Numbered from the stretch's first letter, positions 13,591 to 25,961 are shown. The stretch is DNA of 64,000 nt from Valencia hispanica (GCA_963556495.2 OY747712.1:21053735-21117734), one strand, 5' to 3'. Program-made: numbers and translations. Notes: a model not told the origin generated them from the sequence alone.

Positions 13591-14678
13591 AGAAGATCAA
13601 ACCAATAAAAAATAAAAACATTTTTATACAGAAATGCGGGCTCAATGAAATTATGTTTAGCAGCAGCTTAATGTTTGTTATTTTCATAGGGTACTTTTAA
13701 TCTGACAATTGATTTATACGCATATTCTAATTTATTGAATATGTGTGTATGTTTATTATGCCGACTAGCAACAGCCAACGTGTTTTGTGATGAAATTCCT
13801 TTCTAAATGGGTTTTGTATTCAGTTTCCCTGTTAACCAACATGCATGAGCTCCTCTGCATATTCAATCCATATATTTTTAGACTTTGAAGCAGTACATAT
13901 ATTTCCTCATACATTAACAAAGAAAACGCCATTAAAAACATTTCCTTGTAGTTTTATGTCACATTTGTGACCATTTCTTAAGTAAATATAACATTCTGAA
14001 TGAATGAGGTTGTAACTCTCAAAGGTAAAAGTAACTCTATAAAAACTCAGGCAGCATAGGCATACAGAGCTGCAAAGCACAAGCCTGATGGATTACTCGC
14101 ACACAATCTCATAAGCACTCAGTCAGCAGCAGCTGCAAGGGCCCATAATCATCAGTAACCCATAGATGTAAAATAGAGTTTTGTTTGTCCAGGTGCATCA
14201 ACGACAGAAAACTCTTTCAGCACACACTTGCACCACATGCATGACATGTGGGGGCACATGTGTTCCCATTTAAAAGCGTGCATCTCGTAATTAAATAGTG
14301 ATGAAGGGGTAAATGTACTGTGTCGTGCCAATGTGTGCTCAGACAGACACACCTGCAGTTCGAAGGCTTTCTATGTCTGTCCTCACCTGCAGCGTTTTTC
14401 TAACAGAACATGCGACCCCACCCCACCCCTCTGTTAAACATCTTCATCCATTCTCCTCCTCCTCCTTTCTTGCCAAACAGGATGCTAAGTGGTTGCTTCA
14501 GCTGGAGGGATTCCTGGCAGAGTGATTTGGTTGTGATGTAATGAAAATCACATTGCCAGGGATTTCCAACCAGCAACAGCAGACACCCACACCAGTCTTC
14601 AATACGTAATGGCTGCCTACAACACCCACGTCAACATAACCTGGTTTCTGTTAAAATATCCACATATATATATATCCA
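13591..14678. other. non-coding; one weak splice-like site
   Basis: Mostly AT-rich sequence. At 14455-14480 a strong acceptor-like tract (ctcctcctttcttgccaaacag) is followed by a 14-codon frame (DAKWLLQLEGFLAE, then stop). No partner donor or homologous protein was recognised, so I do not call an exon. Confidence 0.4.
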
Positions 14679-14771
14679 ATATCATATAAAAGAATATATA
14701 TCCATATATATATAGATATAGATATATATATCTATATATATATAGATATATATATTCTTTTATACGATATG
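14679..14771. repeat. AT-rich inverted repeat (hairpin)
   Basis: The arm at about 14679-14702 (containing atcatataaaagaatatata) is complementary, with one mismatch, to the arm ending at 14770 (tatatattcttttatacgat). The loop between them is itself a self-complementary (TA)n/TATAGATA tract, so nearly the whole segment can fold back on itself. Confidence 0.8.
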
Positions 14772-15557
14772 TTGCTGGTTAGAAGGTTTGAAGTTAATAA
14801 AGAAAATGTATTTGCTTCCTCATCTCATAGGAAAATCAGGTACCCATGCGGAAGCCTATTTGTCTTAGCCACTAAATGGAAAAGACAAACGACTATGTAA
14901 TTCAAGTAATTACGATGTGTTTTATTTGAGTGCCAGTGAATTTTTTATTATATTACATGTCCTCCCTTTGGTATAAAAATGTACATTGAGTATAAGCATG
15001 TTTCTATTAGTCACTCCTCAGAAGGTAAGAGAAGAGAACATCCCATTAAAGTCAGGTAAATGTTTGTTGAGATTCTTAAGTCAAGAAATAGCTACAAGAA
15101 AATAGATCTTGCAACAGTGAGGAAGATAATAACTGAGGCTCTGTTCATGTGTGTCCTGCTTAAATAGTTTTTGCAAATTTAAGTATAGAAGCTATTTACA
15201 CAGGGAGCAGAAATCAAATACTAGTTGGTTTCTTGACCGTCTTGCACAAAAATTACCCACTGCTTTATTTTGCAGGTACCTAGTTTTATGGTTTAAAGGA
15301 GCAGGGGGCATAATGAAGAAACAAAACTCACGAGTGACGCCATTCTTTTTGGTTTATAACGCTTCATCACCCAACAGCATAAAAAAACTGGACATGGATG
15401 TTTATTTTATTTACAAATCCTGCCCCTTGTTCCTTTAAAAATATATTAACTGGTACTATTTTTTCAAGGTGACCATATCAAACCAGTCATTGAAACAAAA
15501 GAAACAAGTCACAAAAAACTTAAAGAACAACTCATCCCCCTACAAGAGTCTTATGGT
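14772..15557. other. non-coding, nothing recognised
   Basis: AT-rich; the open frame at 15151-15438 shows no recognisable features. Confidence 0.5.
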
Positions 15558-16006
15558 GAGTTCCATTTACCTCGGAAGTCAGAACTTGGAGTTGGGTTTG
15601 ATGTCACACAAGTAAACAGCTTTCCGGTAATGTAGTTGGATAGTCGGGATTCCAATATGGTGAGGCCCAGTTAGTAGTTCTTGGCAGTATAACTCTTATA
15701 AACATTGTTAGAAGCTATACTTTCCATATGCAAACACCACTCTCATTTTGTTAAGTTTACAGTTGCAGGCTCTACATGTAATATTGATTTTAGGCACACT
15801 CTTGCTTGGATGTCTTGTAAGAAAAATCATGTTTCCACCAGAACTAATACTAATGATGTGAGGGGCAGCCGCATTGAAAGTCAAACTGGGACTAAAAAAA
15901 AATAATCTTAGACTTACCAAATGGGAAGTCCGACTTTGAGGGGCATTCCAGTGAATTTTTCCCACTCGTAAGTCTAAATTTCCGAGTTCAGACCACAAAT
16001 GGAACG
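15558..16006. mobile_element. MITE-like element with imperfect inverted ends
   Basis: The left end (gagttccatttacctcggaa) is mirrored by the right end, which read inward is cgttccatttgtgg...ctcggaaatttag. Both flank a 449-bp non-coding segment. The family is not identified and no target duplication was resolved. Confidence 0.45.
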
Positions 16007-17970
16007 AACCAATAATCCACCCACATTTCCTGTTTGAAAAATGCGCCAAAAGGAGGCGTTGAGTTAATCTTTAAAACTAACATTTCTTGAATTATGCTAC
16101 ACTGCTACATTTAATGTTCATGAGTGGAAACACATTGTTCTCATCAGGTAAAGCCTGTGGCCTGTTCATGTAGATGAGTTTGGTGGAGGTGAAGGACTTA
16201 GCTCACTCCGTGAACAGTTCAGTGAAAGCCTGTGTTCACAGTGGCTAAGTTCCGCTCCTCACAAACATTTCCAGCTTTCCACTGCTATGACAGCTGCAAC
16301 AAGTCAACATGCAAACAAGGACAAAAAAGGAATAATGTACTACAGAAACACACCAAGGGTAGTAAAGGTAACACATTTAATGGAATAAAAACATAAAAAT
16401 ATGCACTCTTTTGAATTTTGTGGTTTTGTCTCTGACTTTCAGTAATAATAACGTTTGAGTGTGAGGCACAACAGAAACAAGGTTTCTAAGCAACCTTGTG
16501 AAAATAACAAGCATCTCTGCTAGAATATATGGGAAGGAAAGTCTCAGAGGTACTCAGCATTTCATTTAATTTTTCCTCTCACCATTTCTTTTATATAATG
16601 CCTGATTTTGATCCTTTTCAGGGAGAATAAAAATACCAGCTATTATAGCCGAGAGAAGACGCGGGGAGGGGACCTCTTATTCACACAGGAAGGAAGTACA
16701 GGAAATGTCCCATCAGGAAAACAAGTAGCAAACATGATTGTGAACTCTGAGCTCATTTACTGTCTGGGTGGTCATGAAAGCAAAACACTAATTGGTGAGT
16801 GTGTGGGCGTGTGTGTGATTGGCTAATATCGTTCCTTACAATCAAAGGGTGGTTTTTTCAATGTTATGAAAGCTAAAAAACTCATTTGAACAAACACTGT
16901 AGACGAGGGAAAATGTGAAATTTAAAATGATATTTTTGCAAGTTTTCCTGTATTTTTTATCAGCTAGATGTAATTTATACCCTGCAGACAACTCTCAATC
17001 AAAATGTATGCTGCCAAATGTGAATAAACATGAAGGACTGGCTTTGAAGAACATTTGGGCTTTTCAAATCAAACTTATGTTTACTGTTGAGTATGCTTTT
17101 CATTACCATTGAGTTCTGATGCATTTCATGAGTTTTATTCCTCATTATTCTCAATGCCCTTCTAATTTTAACCCTAATTCTAATTTTATTTTCTGTAACT
17201 TGCCATTTATTTTTGCAGCTGTGTTTAGATGTTTTCAGTTAATACTGATTTCAAAAGAACTGTATGTTGTCAATATGTCTATTATCAAAATAAAATCAGT
17301 GCAAGAAATTACAGTTTAACCAAAATAGTTAATCAATGAGTTGTTTCAACAAAATTCAAAAAGGTAATAAACAAATGCAGAAATAATGCTCCTAATGGTC
17401 CAAACACTGGTAGAATTTTAGCTGCAAGTAAGGTAATGATTTATGATCTTACAATCGCTCGGATTGTAGCTCAAGAACACTGAGGAATCCCCTCTTTTAC
17501 TAATTAATAATTAATTTGTCCAGGTTTTAGCTCTCATACTGAAGGCAACAAAACAGTTTTAAAATAATTTGGAATACAGAGAAGCTTCTGGTCAGCTTCA
17601 TTACTACAAGGTCTGTCCAGTAAAAAAAAAAAAAAAAATTATGCCCCTTCCACTTCCATGCTTAAGTGTTGTTGTTTTTTTTCTGTTGTTAAAAACAAAA
17701 ACAAAACAAAAAACAACTCTTGACTCTGGCGGCAGTGTATGCTACTATATTGGGCTTTGCTTTCCACTCCTCTGCATCCTTTTCTACCTCACTTTTTCCT
17801 TCTACCTAAGTTTCCATTAATATGGTTGGATACAGCCCTCACAGAACAAGAGGCTTCTTTAACAACAGCCTAATGTACCTTACTCCCCTGGGGAGGATGT
17901 TACTGACTGTTTGCACGACAGCTGTCAAGTTAGCCGTCTTATACTCCATTGCCTAAGCCATAATGTAAGA
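16007..17970. other. non-coding apart from one exon candidate
   Basis: AT-rich sequence with an A-run near 17621-17637. The only notable item is the exon candidate listed separately at 16622-16794. Confidence 0.45.
16622..16794 (+). other. candidate internal coding exon, unrecognised
   Basis: A good acceptor (gatccttttcag) precedes and a consensus donor (ATTG|gtgagt) follows a 173-bp segment. One frame is open across the whole segment and encodes 57 residues, including REKTRGGDLLFTQEGS and NSELIYCLGGHES. I do not recognise the protein and see no neighbouring exon. An open frame of this length can occur by chance, so this is only a candidate. Confidence 0.25.
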
Positions 17971-18206
17971 TGTAGAAATTGAAGGGGCTGAAGCCCACTT
18001 CATAGTTTAACGCTTTATTGTGAAAGCTTAACTAATGTTTCGACACTGCCTGTGTCTTCATCAGAGTCACAAGTGAACACAAGAGCAAGGCAAGCAATTA
18101 AAGACAGGTGGGCCAGTTTTGACACAGACCGTGTCGAAATCTTAGTCAAGCTTGAACAATAAATTACTAAACTGTTCAGTATGCTCCAGCCCCTTCTATT
18201 TCTACA
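17971..18206. mobile_element. MITE with about 23-bp inverted ends
   Basis: The left end TGTAGAAATTGAAGGGGCTG is repeated inverted at 18184-18206 with about three mismatches over 23 bp. The interior carries two inverted tgtcgaaa-like motifs near tcttcatcagag, reminiscent of Penelope-like element ends. There is no coding capacity. Confidence 0.6.
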
Positions 18207-20636
18207 AGTTTGATGTCCTTCAGCTGTGCAGCAAAGGACTCAGTGATTAAAAGACATGCAGAGTGCCTTGACCATTATGTAATATGTTTGTATTTGAAAC
18301 CATTCTAAAAAGAAATTGTTAAACTGTTAAATTTGGAGAAATCGAAGTCTGGGTTTTCAATAAGTCATAATCATTGAAATATAAAGAAATAAGCACCTGG
18401 AATATTCCCATCCTATTTGGAATGAATCTATAAAGTTTAACTTTAGGGATTAAAAAACTGAATTTCATTCAGTTTTTCAATGATATAGTAATTCTGCGAT
18501 GCCAGCTGTAGTTCTGCCCTGAGTGAGAAACTCCACATACAGCATTCCCACTGGAACCCGCTGTATGACCACACTGAACAAGCTAAGAAGTTTATTTTGA
18601 ATGACAGATGGACACAATATGACCTGAACTATCATTACAAGTGCGAAACTACTACGACGGTTGAAGCTGCCTGTGTATTTCCCCAAAAAACAGGATGCCT
18701 CATGTTTTGTGACTCCCCTGATAGGAACAAAGTCTTCCTTCTCCTCCTGTCTGATCAGTTCAGTTGTTCCAATGCTCCAGTTCAACAGGTTCAGCTGGTG
18801 TGGGCAGCAGTTGTAACAGAGGCATTCCTTGACAAGTGTGGGAATTTCGCTCTTTTGATTAGCTGTAAAATACCTTTATCTGTTGATTGTAGAAGCTGCA
18901 TTATGTAGTGTTAGACATATTAACGTGAACAAACCATTTTAATGATTAACATGCTTTTATTTCATCTTGTGGACCATTAAAATAAAAAGATATATTCTAT
19001 TGAATTTAATATCATATACCATATATCAGATTATTTTTGAAACCTTTTCAACATTTTAGAAAAACACTAAATTGATTCATAGTAAAGAAGTTCCTGAACT
19101 GGAATGTTTCTTATTGTGCTCACATTTGCTAATGATATTGGTTTTTACTTTTCTGATTGGATAAAAGTTATTTACTAATTGCTTCTTTATTTCTCTCTTA
19201 TATTTGTTAAATAGAAACTATGTTATTCTCTCTTTTCATCAGATAATTTGTTATTCTAAAATTTAAACGGAATCGGAATTTTGTTTTTATTATTATTTTT
19301 TACATTGTATTTAAAACAGGAATAATTTACATTTTCATTTAATCAAATGCTATTTAGATGTTTACATGAAAGTGTAAAAATAGCCAAAATTACTTTTAAG
19401 CCTTATTTCAAATATGTCCTGTCTCTAAATGTTGTTCCTAATATATTTTTATATGTTTTTTACATGGAGTTCCTTAAATGTTTTTTTTAAATATATAAAT
19501 AAAATGGAAATCCACAATGAGTAACTATTTTTCATGAAAGTGAAATATATTTTCTGAATAGTGCTTAGAGTCTCTTATTTAAATATTTGTTCTAATTTGA
19601 GGTTTATGCTTCATGAGGCAGGGTACCTGCTGATGATAACAGGGAGGTGCAGGTGCCTGGGCTCAACCTCCTGTGCCTACTGAGCTGATAACAGTTAGAT
19701 ATTAAACAAATACTGGCTCAGTTCAGCAGGAACCGGAGTTAGGCCCTCTCGAGACACACAACTGCTGCTACCAACCGGCATGGATCACCTGTACAACTAA
19801 GATAACACGCTGTGTGCAAAAACAATTTGCATCTGTAATTAGTGTTTGGTATGTACACAATCCAAAAAGTAGTTTTTAACTATATTCTTGTTTTGTTTTT
19901 TTACACCACTGCTCTATAACCCATTACAAAGTACAAGCAAAGCCTCATCAAGGCCTTTCTCCAAGAAGCCAGAACAGAGCACACTCATCCATTAGTCAGA
20001 ACAGAGGAAGCAAGTAAATGTATCTACACATCCTGTCTAAACCTGCAATGCTTCTGATGGAGGAAATCTGCTTCTGTTGGTTTGGTGTATCTAAAGGATC
20101 ACAGGAGCAGAGTTTTTCCAGCTGTGTTCACCACACTGTACATCTCAAAGGCTCCAGGAAAGCTCCAGTGGGTGTCCCTTGAGGACTAAAGTATTTCACC
20201 GTTACTTAACACGCCTTCATTCTGTTTCATTTTTGCCTTCTGTGTTGCATTGACCTAGAGCCGTATCTAGTTAGGGTAAATTATGCTTAAATTAGTCATA
20301 CACAGCAAATCTACAACAAATGGAGGTATATTTCTCTGAGTTACATTCTAACTTTGTAAAGTTCTCTGTTGAATTGATGCTTCTGTGAAAGGTTGTATTT
20401 AAACAAACTTTGCAAAATCAGGAAAACTGAGTTAGAAATATTAAAAGACCTGAAAAATTGTGTTACAGATCTGTCTTTGTTATTTACTAGTAATTATTAA
20501 AGTTTCAGATTTATCATGTGAGGATTTAGCTGGAACCCAGGTATAATAGTTTGGTTTAATGGACTAAACTCCAACATTGAGGTCAATTGTATTGTCATAA
20601 TCATTTTTTTTCTTTGTTTAAAAATCATGTTGGTAT
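18207..20636. other. very AT-rich non-coding DNA
   Basis: Overlapping open frames on both strands at 18477-18908 have no recognisable motif. The part from 18910 to 19620 is especially AT-rich. No feature can be supported. Confidence 0.45.
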
Positions 20637-20755
20637 GTCATAATATCCCAATAAAATACATTCAGGTTGGTAGTTATAATGTGACAATTTTATATATGTT
20701 GGTAGTTATAATGTGAAAAGTTCAAGGAGTGTGATTACCTTTGCAGGGGGCTGTA
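20637..20755. mobile_element. Tc1-like terminal fragment
   Basis: The sequence (tcccaataaaatacattc, then tataatgtgac..., ending ttgcagggggctgtaca) matches the terminal region of an abundant fish Tc1-like family. Other pieces of that family lie at 21655, 24960, 49515 and 57895. A roughly 25-bp segment is duplicated in tandem (ttggtagttataatgtga). Confidence 0.5.
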
Positions 20756-21654
20756 CATTTTTACATTGCAGTGCTCAATTGGGCATGAAAAAAAAGTTCA
20801 CAAATACATATCAAAACTGGTTTTTGAATAAATAAATCAGTTCAACGGTACACGTCTAGATACCTCCCTCTCTAATGCCCTAACCTTAATCCAATTAAAA
20901 ATTTGTAGAGTATCTTTAAAAGCAAAGTCTTTGCCTGGAAACCAATCAATTTAATCAAACTCTTTCCATTCCACTGGAAAGAGTGATTAAAAATCCCAGA
21001 ATTATACCAGAAGCATTGTAGAAACCCCAAAAAGTATGTGGTTGAGGTTTATGTTGAATAGAGACATCTGGACAAATTTTAATGTGGAAGGGTATGTTTA
21101 TATTTAAACCTGTATTTAAACTTTTGACCCTGTGCTGTTTAGAGGTAAACCACAAAATTTCAGACACATCCACCCAACCGGTCTTTGTATAATCATTCCA
21201 CCATGGTAAAAGAACGATTCAAATGCATCATTATAATTTGTCATGAGTTTATGTTACTTGTCTTCAAGACTGAAATGCAAACTCATGACCACCTGACAAT
21301 CATTTTAACAACCAGCAGATGTTCAAGTGAGGATTTTTCAAGCAGTATTACAAAATCAGTGCTATCACCCTCTATGATTTCGTAAGTTCACTTAGTTTCA
21401 GCTATAATTTTTTTATTTTTCCAGTAGATTGCACATTCGGTGATAGGCAGCAACATAAAAGTGTCCCACTGTGTGGTAACAGCTGCAGTTTTCCATATTT
21501 GGCTTGTTTAGCTTATTTTGATTTCATAAGTAGCAACTCATCCCAGCTGTAGTTGACAGAAAAGGCAAAGATACCCTTTTGATGTGTGAGGCAGTTATTT
21601 TTTATATTTAAAGCTGAACTAGGTTTTAAAAGAACATTTCACTACACCATACAA
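20756..21654. other. mostly non-coding; fragment of a Tc1 transposase C-terminus
   Basis: At about 20870-20960 the + strand reads like a decayed Tc1 C-terminus (NLNPIKNL, stop, SIFKSKV), the region holding the catalytic Glu in intact copies. The rest shows nothing recognisable. Confidence 0.4.
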
Positions 21655-22460
21655 TTCATTGCAAAGTATTTATATCCCTAGAACATTTTCCACATTTTGC
21701 AATGTTACTTTAATGTGTTTTACTGAGATTTTCCATTAAACCCCAACACAAAGTTGTACATACATTGGGTGAAATAAATATTGAATATGTCAACATTTTA
21801 AATTGAATGTTTCTAATATTTTTATGGACATACAATTTACACCAGATGTTGGCAACAGCCCAAGTACTATGCACCTATCAAGAAATAAAAGGAAATTAGT
21901 CCACAAATAATGTTATAGGGAAAAAAATTGGTATGAAACATTATTACTGACACTTAGTGAATGTCTCAAATTCTCACATGCTTTGCTTTGGTGTGATTCC
22001 TTGGCTGTGTGTTTGTAAATACTGCTTGGCAACCACACTTATTTCATCTTTAAATTCTTATCAAGAATGACCCAGTAGATCTTTCCATTTATCCTTTACA
22101 GTACTGCCACTACCACATGCTGTAAGTCTGCCTTCACCATGATATTTCTACCTGAAAACATCACTTTTGGCAGGGTGTTTTTGGTCTGATGTGGAAAAAA
22201 AAAAATTCTCCAAACATGGTGTGTGCAATTATATCCAGAGTTCAGTTTTGGCCTCATCTGACAAGACTATGATCTCTTTCTCAAGCTTGAACCTGTTTTG
22301 TCTTCAGCAGTCTTGCAAAGTAAGTATGCATAAAGGCAATTGTGGGTTCAGTGCATTGCTTGTTTTAATGTAACACCCCCCCCCCCCCCAACATTTTCAG
22401 GTCTTTAGCTCTTGGACCAATCTTTAGTGATTCTTTCTACTCCTTATTTATGGTGAATTG
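21655..22460 (-). mobile_element. degraded Tc1-like element (transposase antisense)
   Basis: The left end (gcaaagtatttatatccc...ccacattttgcaatgtta) and internal phrases (ctgccactaccacatgctg; cagttttggcctcatctgac) match, from memory of fish repeats, an abundant Tc1 family with the transposase on the - strand. All frames are broken. It contains a 14-bp poly-C run at 22376-22389 and abuts the L2 LINE tail at 22465. Confidence 0.55.
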
Positions 22461-22464
22461 ATCT

Positions 22465-24620
22465 TAATAATAATAATAAACTTTATAAAGCGCTTTTCAT
22501 ACAAAAAAAATGCAGTTCAAAGTGCTTTACAGAATAAAAATCCCCAATCCTATCCCTATGTGCGGACACATTGAAGAGCAACATTACAAGGACATTAAAA
22601 TAGAAAATAGGATGGACACTGGGCCGAGTACAGATGAGCCAGGTTAGGCAAGGAAATGCCATCCAGGGAGCCATCTGCCTTGGCAGCAGCGGATCAACAG
22701 CAGCAGCCGAGGCACCGACCCAGGGCACTCGGAGGAGGGGAGGCCAGGATTCTGACCTCCACCCAAGCACCACCTGGAGAGCACCCAGGCAGCTACAGCC
22801 AACCACTGCCCCCGGGACAGAGGGCTCCCATAGAGGAAACACTGGAACAATGTGTCTATGTTTTTATTACCGTGTAAAACGACAGGCTAACATGTTAAAA
22901 TACACAAATAAATAAATAAATAGATCGATAGGTAGGTAGGTAAATTAATAAATAAATAAAATAAATTAATGAGATAAGTACAAGATCAAGTAGTAAAACA
23001 CGGATCAATAAGAGCATGAAAACCAAATAAACAGGCAGTAAATAGTAATCAATAAATTAAAAGCTAGGCTAAAAAGGTTAAAAAGGTGAGTCTTGAGCCT
23101 ACTTTTAAAAACATGAACGTTCTCTGCAGCCCTGAGGTCCTCCAGCAGCCTGTTCCAGAGGTGAGGTCCATAAAAATGGAAAGACGCCTCACCATGAGTG
23201 TGTGTCCTGACTTTTGGGCTAACAAGGAGACGGCTGCCAGAGGAGCGCAGAGACCGCGATGGTTCATATGATAAAAGCAGTTCTAAAAGATAAGAAGGCC
23301 CAAGACAATTAAGACACTTAAAAACCATTAAAAGAACCTTAAAATCGATCCTAAGACACACGGGTAGCCAATGCAGTGAATTTAAAACAGGTGTAATGTG
23401 TTCCCGCCTCCTGGTCTTCGTCAGGACCCATGCTGCTGAATTTTGTAGAAGTTGTAAACCTGATATACTCTGTTTGGAAAGACCAGAAAGCAGGGCATTA
23501 CAGTAATCAAATCTACTGGTGATAAAAGTATGCATCAGTGTCTTCGTGTTGGCCCGAGAGAGAATTGGGCGGACTCTGGCAATGTTCTTAAGGTGATAAA
23601 AACCTATTTTAGTAATATTTTTAATGTGAGGGATAAAAGTCAGCTCAGAGTCAAAAATCACACCCAGGTTCTTCACTTGTAAAGAAGGATTAAAAGACAG
23701 TGATTGTAGTTTTGGTAAAAGTTTATCTCTCTGAGCCTCAGGACCGATGACTAAAACTTCAGTTTTGTCCTGGTTGAGCTGGAGAAAGTTTTCTGCCATC
23801 CAGGATTTAATGTCTAAAATACAGTTAAAAGGTGCATCCATTGGCCGTGCGTCATCAGGAGACATGGAGATGTACAACTGTGTATCATCAGCATAACTGT
23901 GAAAGTTAACTTCATGTCTCCTGATGACCCTGCCAAGAGGGAGCATATAAAGGTTAAAAAGCACTGGGCCTAAAATTGAACCCTGGGGCACACCACATGT
24001 AATCCTGTGGACCCTAGAATAGCAGGTATCTAAACTTACCATAAAGGTCCTGTCTGTGAGATAGGATTTAAACCATTTGTGAACAGCACCAGAGAGGGTA
24101 ATCTGTTTTAAATGGGTTAAAAGAATAGTGTGGTCTACTGTTTCAAAGGCAGCGCTTAGATCTAGTAGAACCAACACCGTCTCCTTCTGAGCATCACAAT
24201 TTAATCTAAAATCATTTAAAATCTTCAGGAGGGCTGTCTCTGTGCTGTGGTTCACCCTAAAACCAGACTGAAATTTCTCCAGGACATTGTGCTCATTAAT
24301 AAAATCATTAAGTTGAATTAAAACAATTTTTTCTAAAATTTTGCTTAAAAAAGGTAAGTTAGATACAGGTCTAAAATTATTAAAATCATTAAAATCTAAA
24401 TTGCTCTTCTTCAGCAGGGGCCTCACTACCGCCCCTTTAAATGCAGCAGGAAAGACCTCCGTCTAAAGGGAGCAATTCATCAAGGTTAAAATCACATTTC
24501 TAAAAGATCCGTAAAATTGCTTAAAAAATGACGTGGGGACTGGGTCCAAAAAACATGTGGTGGTCCTCACTGAGGAGAAAACTTTATCAAGAGTCTCAGC
24601 CTCTACCAGGTCTTTCCACT
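22465..24620 (-). mobile_element. L2/Maui-type LINE, 5'-truncated
   Basis: The 3' end is at 22465 with a (TAA)n tail preceded by the tail motif agcgctttataaag (- strand sense). A GC-richer 3' UTR follows (about 22540-22860), then ORF2 from 23005 upward. The copy fades out near 24620-24720 after part of the ORF upstream of the RT domain; the endonuclease region is missing. 5' truncation is normal for target-primed reverse transcription. A microsatellite (aaataaata and taggtagg units) lies at about 22900-22970. Confidence 0.85.
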
Positions 24621-24717
24621 TCCAAATTATGGCTTCAACGACGCTGACTGGAACATTCAGAAGTTTAGAAATATGTCTGTACCTTTTTGTACATGTTTTT
24701 ATTTGTGTGTTCAACAC
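23005..24717 (-). pseudogene. L2 LINE ORF2 reverse transcriptase (truncated, one amber stop)
   Basis: The main open segment is 473 codons (23005-24426) and covers almost the whole RT domain and C-terminal region. It contains SNLPFLSKILEKIVLIQLND, LLDLSAAFETVDHTIL (motif A; AAFD is usual in the family, so AAFE is a change), CGVPQGSILGPVLFNLYM (motif B) and YADDTQLYIS (motif C, YADD at residues 178-181). In the same frame upstream, 24466-24717 adds LDPVPTSFFKQFYGS. The two parts are separated only by a TAG at 24463-24465, where the family has CAG (SL-Q-TEVFPAAF). The N-terminal endonuclease is absent, so this copy could not act alone. Confidence 0.85.
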
Positions 24718-24959
24718 TTATTTCCTGTACCATTGCATTTCATAACTCACAAGTTATTTTTATTGACTACTTTTAGATTTTTTTGTTTGCTTGGATTACA
24801 AAGGTTGTTACCGACATTTAGTGGGAATCTTATCTACTTTAAATATCTGAAATATATTTACTGAGAAAAACGTGGACATGTTCAAAACCTATTTTAGCAG
24901 TTGTAAATGTGAAGTGAAAGGATAAAATGCTACATGGCTTAATTTTTTAAGAAAATAAT
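24621..24959. other. non-coding, nothing recognised
   Basis: AT-rich gap between the L2 LINE and a Tc1 relic. The exact 5' edge of the LINE is uncertain within about 100 bp. Confidence 0.5.
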
Positions 24960-25205
24960 ATCTGAGAAATGTGATGCACACTTGTATTCAGCAAGACTTT
25001 TTGGGGTATGTCTCTGCCAGCTTTGCACGTATTTTGCCCAGTCTTCTTTGCAAAATGGCTCTATATCAGTCACATTAGATGGATAGCATTGTATTTTATA
25101 AACAAGAATTTTCTTGTCGTAGATTCTTAGTGAGAATTGGGTCTGGACTTTGATTCATAACAATAAATAGAAATTCTCTAGTATAAATCATTCTAGCTCT
25201 GGAAT
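24960..25205 (-). mobile_element. Tc1-like fragment
   Basis: Phrases such as ttttggggtatgtctctgcc, agctttgcac, gcccagtcttctttgcaaaa and gggtctggactttgattc match the same Tc1 family and orientation as 49515-49790 (agctttgcacatctac, gtctggacttggatt). Only the segment near one end is present. Confidence 0.6.
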
Positions 25206-25672
25206 AAACTATCTGAATACCTGAGATGAGAGGAAACTGTTGGCACCATCAAATCAGGACTGAAAACATTAATGTGCACTGCAGCTTTCCCATAAAAGTC
25301 AAAGATTACATAATCATTTCATTTATCTCACCTCAGATTTGGATTTGCTTAAATTTGTCCTTCTAAGGACTCATTTTATGTGATTTTGTGTTTGTTTGTT
25401 TGCAATGTTTACTGATGCAGTTCCTTTCTTTCAGATTATATTTAACAAATGTTTAAAACAGACAGAATTTTCTTCGCTTTATAATTAAATATTTCTATTT
25501 GTTAGTCTATCAAATTAAATCCTTATAATATACATAAGGGCTTGTGGTTTGCAGGTGACTTCTATGTGGAAAAAAGTGCAAGTCACTGTAATAATTGGCA
25601 CAGGTTCCTAATTTCCATCTTGAATACAACAAGAGGACAATAACAAGAGAGAAGTTTGAGTTTCAAAAATCT
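25206..25672. other. non-coding, nothing recognised
   Basis: AT-rich sequence. Confidence 0.5.
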
Positions 25673-25961
25673 TTTATTGCTCATAAACTTAAATGTGCAA
25701 ACATTTTCTAGGCAGTAGAGAGTGTTCTACGATAGACAGTACCTGCATCTAAAGATGCTAAATCTTATGCTTAACCCAGTAGATGTGAGATAGTCTAATT
25801 AAGAACTGTAATTATGATCCTAGTGTTGCAGGTCTTTTTTTTTTTTTGCTTCTCATCCTCATTCTTTCCACCATCTGGATTCTCCAGTGGTGAGTCATAT
25901 ACCTGTGGCTTTTTGTATTCCGAGCTGTTTGCCAGACACAACTCGAAACACATTTGCATCC
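25673..25961 (-). other. candidate 3'-terminal exon, unrecognised
   Basis: On the - strand an acceptor-like gttagcag is followed at 25961 by an open frame of about 54 codons. It includes CFELCLANSSEYKKPQVYDS and PLENPDGGKNEDEKQ, with a stop at 25795-25797 and an AATAAA at 25673-25678. A donor-like CAG|gtatat within it could end a shorter exon. The acceptor lacks a strong pyrimidine tract and the frame crosses an A13 run. I do not recognise the peptide. Confidence 0.25.

Noticed and set aside
14455..14525. Possible terminal exon after a strong acceptor-like tract
   Set aside because: Only 14 codons precede the stop, with no polyadenylation signal close by and no upstream exon.
18477..18908. 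Overlapping 102- and 103-codon frames on both strands
   Set aside because: No recognisable motif, splice context or promoter. Dual-strand openness fits chance in this composition.
22483..22915. Several overlapping frames on both strands (Pro/Ala/Gly-rich)
   Set aside because: They fall in the GC-richer 3' UTR of the L2 LINE.
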